From: Bacteroidales bacterium
GTDB taxonomy: Bacteria > Bacteroidota > Bacteroidia > Bacteroidales > GCA-2748055
Length of the DNA stretch: 7,855 nt
NCBI GenBank assembly: GCA_023135025.1
Contig: JAGLTY010000087.1
Coordinates: forward strand, 1-7,855
Direction of reading: 5' to 3'
The notes under the pieces were generated by a model that did no database searches, had not been told where the DNA came from, and saw only the letters and a list, made by a program, of their open reading frames with translations. How positions within the stretch are numbered: position 1 is the stretch's first letter; each line of letters opens with the position of its first letter. The translations under genes were made by a program, and so were the position numbers. Positions 7,079-7,855 of the stretch are shown piece after piece.

Positions 7079-7245
7079 GGTAAATTCATTTTATCCAGGA
7101 TGGCAATAAACCTCTGCATTTCAAATCCCCTTTCAAGATCCTCAAGGGCTTTGCTGTATTGTCTATTCATGTAATGTCTTCTTGCCAGTACATTAGGCGA
7201 CACATACCTTTCCTGGGCCAGAATCTTCCGAAAGCACCTTTCCAC
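7045..7245 (-). pseudogene. Decayed C-terminal remnant of a TPR protein
   Basis: The reverse strand encodes a short stretch with I-L-A-Q-E-R-Y-V-S-P-N-V-L-A followed by N-R-Q-Y-S-K-A-L-E-D-L-E-R-G-F-E-M and then R-F-I-A-I-L-D-K-M-N-L-P. This order resembles the last TPR units and tail of TPR proteins attached to regulators or adenylate cyclases, which usually read R-Y-V-S-P-Y, a helix pair, about 20-25 further residues, then D-P-R-F-x-x-L-L-x-x-M-x-L-P. The linker between the helix pair and the tail appears deleted. No upstream domain exists: a TGA in this frame lies at about 7274. Only a GTG could start it, so it is probably not an expressed gene. Its stop overlaps the last 34 bases of the ATPase gene. 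The boundaries are approximate. The family assignment is from memory of the motif. Confidence 0.5.
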
Positions 7246-7297
7246 TCTCCACCAGTTCGGAGAATTGTTTCATGAACCTGGCTGCAGGAGTATCGAT

Positions 7298-7855
7298 CTA
7301 ATGAAGCAGGGATCCGGCTTCCTCCAGGGCCCTGATGTCTTCTTCCGGAAAGGAGCCATTTCCTTTAGGTCCAACATTCAACAGAAGATTGGCATCAATC
7401 GCTCGGGCATCAGTCAGCATCTGCATGATCTCATCTACAGTTTTGTGGTTGCCGTCATGTGCTTTGTTATAGCCCCATGCATGCGGCTGGAGGGTATTAC
7501 AGATCTCCCGCGGTTTATCTTTGTTTTTCTCATACACCATTCTGGCCACCTCAAATTGCTGGCCCACTTTGGCCCCGCCTCCCCGTTCCGGGGCCATAAA
7601 ATCTTCATCTCCATTGGCACCCTGTTTAAATGAGATAAGGGCATGGGGGGAGAGCGAGCGGACAAGGGCATAGGTGGAATCAATGGGGAAGAGGTCGGGA
7701 CGGCTGTAGAAGCCCATGATGGGGTCGAACCAGATCCCCGCAATGTTGGGATAGTGGGTAAGAAGCTCCCTGAGCTGTTGGTGCACAAAATCAACGTAAA
7801 TCTTAAAATCAGCCTCCTTCCCAAACTTGTACTCCGGTTGAGGTTCCTTGTAGGC
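7298..7855 (-). CDS. Alpha-L-fucosidase-like GH29 glycoside hydrolase, C-terminal part, 5' end outside window
   Basis: The frame is open from the right edge to a TAG at 7300-7298, giving 185 residues. It contains the GH29 nucleophile region H-Y-P-N-I-A-G-I-W-F-D, with the presumed nucleophile Asp at 7726-7724. Next come a Y-A-L-V-R-S-L-x-P helix-strand segment, I-S-F-K-Q-G-A-N-G-D-E-D-F-x-A-P-E-R, whose Glu near 7588 is a candidate acid/base, the W-G-Y-N substrate-loop motif and the closing barrel segment L-L-L-N-V-G-P-K-G-N-G. Enzymes of this family remove terminal L-fucose from glycans, usually in the periplasm or outside the cell, which suits a Bacteroidota glycan degrader. W-F-D-P-I-M in place of the common W-F-D-G suggests a divergent subgroup, so fucose specificity is not certain. 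The chain ends shortly after E-E-A-G-S-L-L-H, slightly earlier than is common. A first in-frame GTG at 7786 is internal, not the start. Confidence 0.82.
   Translation of the reverse strand, partial: AYKEPQPEYKFGKEADFKIYVDFVHQQLRELLTHYPNIAGIWFDPIMGFYSRPDLFPIDSTYALVRSLSPHALISFKQGANGDEDFMAPERGGGAKVGQQFEVARMVYEKNKDKPREICNTLQPHAWGYNKAHDGNHKTVDEIMQMLTDARAIDANLLLNVGPKGNGSFPEEDIRALEEAGSLLH

Noticed and set aside
7435..7824. A 129-codon minus-strand reading frame in a second frame
   Set aside because: It is an out-of-frame reading of the fucosidase gene, whose correct frame carries the GH29 motifs.
1..7855. CRISPR arrays, tRNA or rRNA genes, insertion sequences
   Set aside because: I saw no regularly spaced repeats, cloverleaf-like segments, transposase motifs or terminal inverted repeats. 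This was a reading by eye, not a covariance-model search.

Overview
The window looks like chromosomal DNA of a Bacteroidota member, possibly a marine or polysaccharide-degrading lineage. The evidence is a family-typical ABC ATPase with an N-terminal helical domain, DUF1987/DUF6272 proteins next to a multi-membrane-span SpoIIE-type phosphatase, a twin-arginine aldo/keto reductase and a GH29 fucosidase. Starts also lack Shine-Dalgarno motifs, and some lie about 20 bases after sequences matching the Bacteroidota -7 element TAnnTTTG. The species cannot be named from the sequence alone.

Layout from left to right. Positions 1-1295 (minus) hold the N-terminal 431 residues of a large ABC transporter that continues off the left edge. 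An 83-base divergent gap separates it from a tight two-gene plus-strand unit, siaB-like (1379-1891) and siaC-like (1895-2293). Their partner, a membrane PP2C-type phosphatase like SiaA (2283-4487, minus), converges on siaC with an 11-base tail-to-tail overlap. Upstream of it on the same strand is a Tat-signal aldo/keto reductase (4561-5601). A 154-base divergent gap with a 16-base direct repeat and a good -7 element leads to an AAA_14/DUF4143 ATPase (5756-7078, plus). After it come the decayed end of a TPR protein (about 7045-7245, minus) and the C-terminal part of an alpha-L-fucosidase-like GH29 enzyme (7298-7855, minus) that enters from the right edge.

The functional core is the SiaA/SiaB/SiaC set. 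By analogy with Pseudomonas, SiaB would phosphorylate SiaC, SiaA would remove the phosphate in response to an envelope signal, and unphosphorylated SiaC would bind an output protein. In Pseudomonas that output is the diguanylate cyclase SiaD; no such enzyme is encoded here, so the output is open. The divergent ABC transporter and the reductase are neighbours, but nothing in the sequence proves they belong to the same pathway. The right-hand third looks like ordinary accessory sequence with signs of gene decay.
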